A stretch of DNA of 22,741 nt from positions 1-22,741 of the forward strand of contig JAIVFH010000394.1 in NCBI GenBank assembly GCA_025765595.1, in the 5' to 3' direction. The position numbers and the translations under genes are program-made. Of the stretch, positions 20,061-22,741 are shown one piece after another. The DNA comes from Obelidium mucronatum. Lineage: Eukaryota > Chytridiomycota > Chytridiomycetes > Chytridiales > Chytriomycetaceae. The notes beneath the pieces were generated by a model. The model saw only the letters and a list, made by a program, of their open reading frames with translations. It ran no database searches and had not been told where the DNA came from. The stretch's first letter is position 1. Each line of letters begins with the position of its first letter.

Positions 20061-22578
20061 TTAGCATGTTAATTTGCAAACATCTTTAACCAATCCCACA
20101 CAAACGTTATCCCATCCTCGAGTACAACAGAAGGAGTCAGCCTTGCATACCTTGGCAGCACAGTTCCCACATGTAGCCGCCAAAGCACCTCCAACTGCAC
20201 AAACAGTATGACACTGCTTAGGTTTCTTGTTCTTTTTGGTAGTAGTCGTTGGTGTCTTGACGGGACCCTTGATTGTCGAAACAGTTCCAGTTGGTTTCGG
20301 TACTGGAGCTGGACCATTCCCATTGCATTCTTGCGGAACATTAAAGTTATCAGAATACGAGTTCCCCGAAGCATTCACACCCATCCCACGTTTCGCGAAC
20401 CCCTTCCAAATCGCGCACGCAAACTTTCCACCATACAGATTCTTTTCAGCCGTGAAAATCGCGTTCCGGGCTTGCATGAAGCTTGGATTGCATGGCTGGA
20501 TCTTCATTGCTGCAATCAGAATCTTGAGGAGAACCGTGTTTCCGGTTCCAGAGGCGGCTTGGTTCACGATATCCGATGGTGGCGTGAACCCGGCAATGTC
20601 AATCAAGTTCCACATGACTTCGTAGAGCATGGCGGCCCAGACTTCTCCGATATCGTGGACTTCGTTGAGTCTGTTGAGGGTGGAGTAGACGTGTGGGTTT
20701 CTTTGAAGACTGGTGGAGTATGGGTACCGACGGATTCCGTTCTTGTTGTTGAGGGCCCAGTAGCCCATTGCGTAGTCGCTGTTTCTGGTGAAGGAGGTGG
20801 GGAGGGAGAGAATGTATCCGACAATGTCGCTCCAGCCTTCTCCTAGGCCTCCGGAGACCATGGATTGGAGACAGTTGGCGTTTGCTGCACCTCCGGTTAA
20901 TCGAGTTGATAATCCGTGTCCAGTTTCATGGATCTATTTGAAGACAAAATATGTGACTTGTCAGTAACAAAAAGGTGGTTACCCAAATAATCGACCCTAC
21001 CACAATATCATTCTCCAAAGCTCCATCTCTGTTGGGACTGGCATACGTAAACACGTACATGCGCATTTTCCCTGGATACCCATCAGGACCCGTCCAAAAG
21101 TTTGCATTGTTTGTTCCAGCACCATCCTGCGAAGTAGCCACAACTGGATCCTCACCACGTCCACCCTTCCCGAAATTATCATACTGAAAGTTCCCCGCAG
21201 CTTCCGTGAACCCATAATTATAAAACACGTCGTGCATGGCGTTTGTAAGGTAAAACATGCTGGTAGTAGCAGCGTCTCTGTTACTCTGGCTATTTGATCC
21301 TTGATTTGGATTGAACGGGTAGTTAAAGTTCAAGTTGTTGCTTGACGGACGCGGCAGGTTTGTGATTCCGGAAATGTCTTGAACATTGTTGGGGTTGCTT
21401 TGGGCGAATACATTGTTTCCGGCAAGGTCTTTGCGTTGCTGGTTTTTGAACGTGTGCCAGCCTTGTGGGCTTGCGTTTAGGTTCCATGGATTTTGGACTT
21501 TTGTGAAGCCGTTGTTGGATTGTGGGTTGCGGGCACCGACTGGGATCACGTTGTACACGGCATCGAGGATTTCGCCGGCACGTGAGAATAAGTTTGTGGC
21601 AGAGGATTGAATTCCGCCAAAGATTGTGTTGTCGCGGCGAGCTTGGGGTTCTGAAGTGGCCTCGTCATCTTCTGGAATGTAGTCGACAGTCCAGTTGGAA
21701 ACTCCAACGATTTCCCAGTCTCAGAGTTTACGAAAACGTTTTGCCTAATTCAATAAGATCAAAAGAAAAAAAAACCATGTTAAACGGTTATAGATTGGCA
21801 ATTGCTATTAATTGAAACAATTTTCTTACCACTGATTCTTCATCTGGACGTTAAAATCCCAAACATGAACAAGCCCACTCCCCGTCTGATATAACTTTTG
21901 CGAACCCCGAATCGTCTCAACAGCAAACGAAGCCCCTTCGACAGCGTAGTCATTCTTGTCCTTCTCAACAACAGTCAGTTTATCAGCGGTTGAGAACCCT
22001 TTCGCTTCCGCAAACTTGAGAATCGCCGGCCTCCAGCGAAATCATGGGAGTATCACGCTTTTGGACGGGGATTGTCGAGTTACGAATTTCCGATGGGACA
22101 AAACTTTGGAACATGGAGACAACGGCTCCAGAGGTTGCGTCAATGTTGACGTTTGATACGGCATTGGCGATGGGGAGGCCGTGGAATGATTCAGTCAAGT
22201 GGATGTGGAATAGGTTGGTATCTGGAGATTGAAGGCTGCCAGGGAAACACAAAAACGATATCAACAATGGGAATCGGGAACCCAAAAAGTTAAATGAATG
22301 AGAGACTCACGCATTGGAAGTTGGATGTCAGCAGAATCAAGACCCAAAGCTGTATGAAAGATAGTTTGTGGCAGCAGTTGCGGCTTTTGGGGCAGTTGTT
22401 GGGACGGGCCTTGACCAGCGAACGATGGAATTTCTGCCACAGGAAGCGAGGGGGTAGCGAGCGGTTGGAAGAATCCCAGGCAAGGTAGCTTTTCTCGCTT
22501 GGTTGTGATTACAGGGCCAGCCTGTGCGATGCTAGATGCAGCTGCCAATAACGTAATAAAGAATGCTGGAGAATGCAT
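20061..22578 (-). CDS. Fungalysin-type M36 extracellular metalloprotease with Cys-rich tail; two frameshifts in the propeptide
   Basis: Exons on the minus strand are 22578-22311, 22221-21830, 21744-21001 and 20933-20061 (introns 89, 85 and 67 bp, GT-AG). The total is 2277 bases, or 759 codons, but the propeptide is out of frame between two one-base changes: an extra base near 22029 and a missing base near 21707. The product would be a secreted zinc endopeptidase. It has a signal peptide (MHSPAFFITLLAAASSIAQA), an inhibitory propeptide with an FTP/PepSY-like part, and a catalytic domain with HETGH (20930-20916) and GLGEGWSD, which supplies the third zinc ligand. A Thr/Lys-rich linker and a 10-Cys C-terminal domain (CHTVC, CGNC, FCC, WDNVC) follow. 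The HETGH motif starts one codon after an intron. As read, translation would stop near 21983; this is either a recent pseudogene or two base-call errors. Confidence 0.85.
20064..20213 (-). other. 10-cysteine C-terminal domain of the M36 protease
   Basis: The last 50 or so residues carry ten Cys in the order CxxxC, CxxC, C, CC, C, C, C, with DSFCCTRGWDNVC in the centre. A similar D-x-x-CC-x3-WD-x2-C pattern is known in secreted proteins of bacteria and early-diverging fungi. It may bind a substrate or the cell surface, but that is inference. Confidence 0.5.
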
Positions 22579-22645
22579 GATGCGAGCTGTTGAACTTGAT
22601 TCACTGTTGGCTTTGTAGCTTTTTCTTGAGGGAAGGTGGCGATGG

Positions 22646-22652
22646 TTTTATA
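22646..22652 (-). promoter_or_regulatory. TATA box of the fungalysin gene
   Basis: TATAAAA on the minus strand (in CATATAAAACC) lies about 68 bases before the start codon at 22578, suitable for a TATA element with a short 5' UTR. Confidence 0.5.
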
Positions 22653-22741
22653 TGTTATTCTGGGGCTTTTTTGGGGGTGCGATGAAATTATGTGACGTGA
22701 AATTGTGTTTCATGTGAATTTGATGGTTTTCTGAAACGAAA

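Noticed and set aside
1..22741. CRISPR array or bacterial-type operon
   Set aside because: Spliceosomal introns, poly(A) signals and eukaryotic transposons show this is nuclear DNA; no regularly spaced repeat array was seen.

Overview
This looks like nuclear DNA of a fungus, most likely a zoosporic (chytrid-type) fungus. The evidence is short GT-AG introns (about 50-95 bp), a secreted fungalysin (M36) protease with a Cys-rich tail, two tandem DUF4436-type membrane proteins, and a dense load of DNA transposons including a KDZ-type (Kyakuja-Dileera-Zisupton) relic. The lineage is an inference from gene content; no rRNA or other marker is present.

Layout. 1-353 is a flank that recurs word for word at 7117-7460. 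354-3353 is a complete hAT element (hAT-1): terminal inverted repeats, 8-bp target duplications (ACCCAACG) and a four-exon transposase on the minus strand that carries a homopolymer frameshift. 3794-5548 (minus) is a four-exon gene of unknown function. 5549-7116 holds no convincing gene but has a cluster of hairpins arranged as two related modules, and two diverged protein-like fragments. 7117-9966 is a second, almost identical copy of the flank plus hAT-1 (one substitution seen). It lacks the left end through a 503-bp deletion and stops exactly at the right terminal repeat. From there, 9967-13964 is a decayed KDZ transposase region whose last open segment encodes a PHD-like zinc finger.

The right half holds two tandem paralogous membrane-protein genes (14291-18481 and 18577-19868, plus strand) with identical exon phases. 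Intron 1 of the first contains a whole second hAT element (hAT-2, 14617-17564) of a different family, with 8-bp target duplications (TTTTTTAA), inverted repeats, an array of TCATGA hexamers near each end and an uninterrupted three-exon transposase. Converging on the second paralog is a fungalysin gene (22578-20061, minus) with signal peptide, propeptide, HEXXH catalytic motif and a 10-Cys tail. Its propeptide carries two opposite one-base frameshifts that cancel in total length.

The main stories are two independent hAT invasions, a recent recombination or duplication that welded a hAT copy onto a KDZ relic, an intact transposon carried inside an intron, and a possible structured-RNA or double-hairpin element. 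All exon structures were deduced by eye from splice sites, reading phase and paralog comparison.
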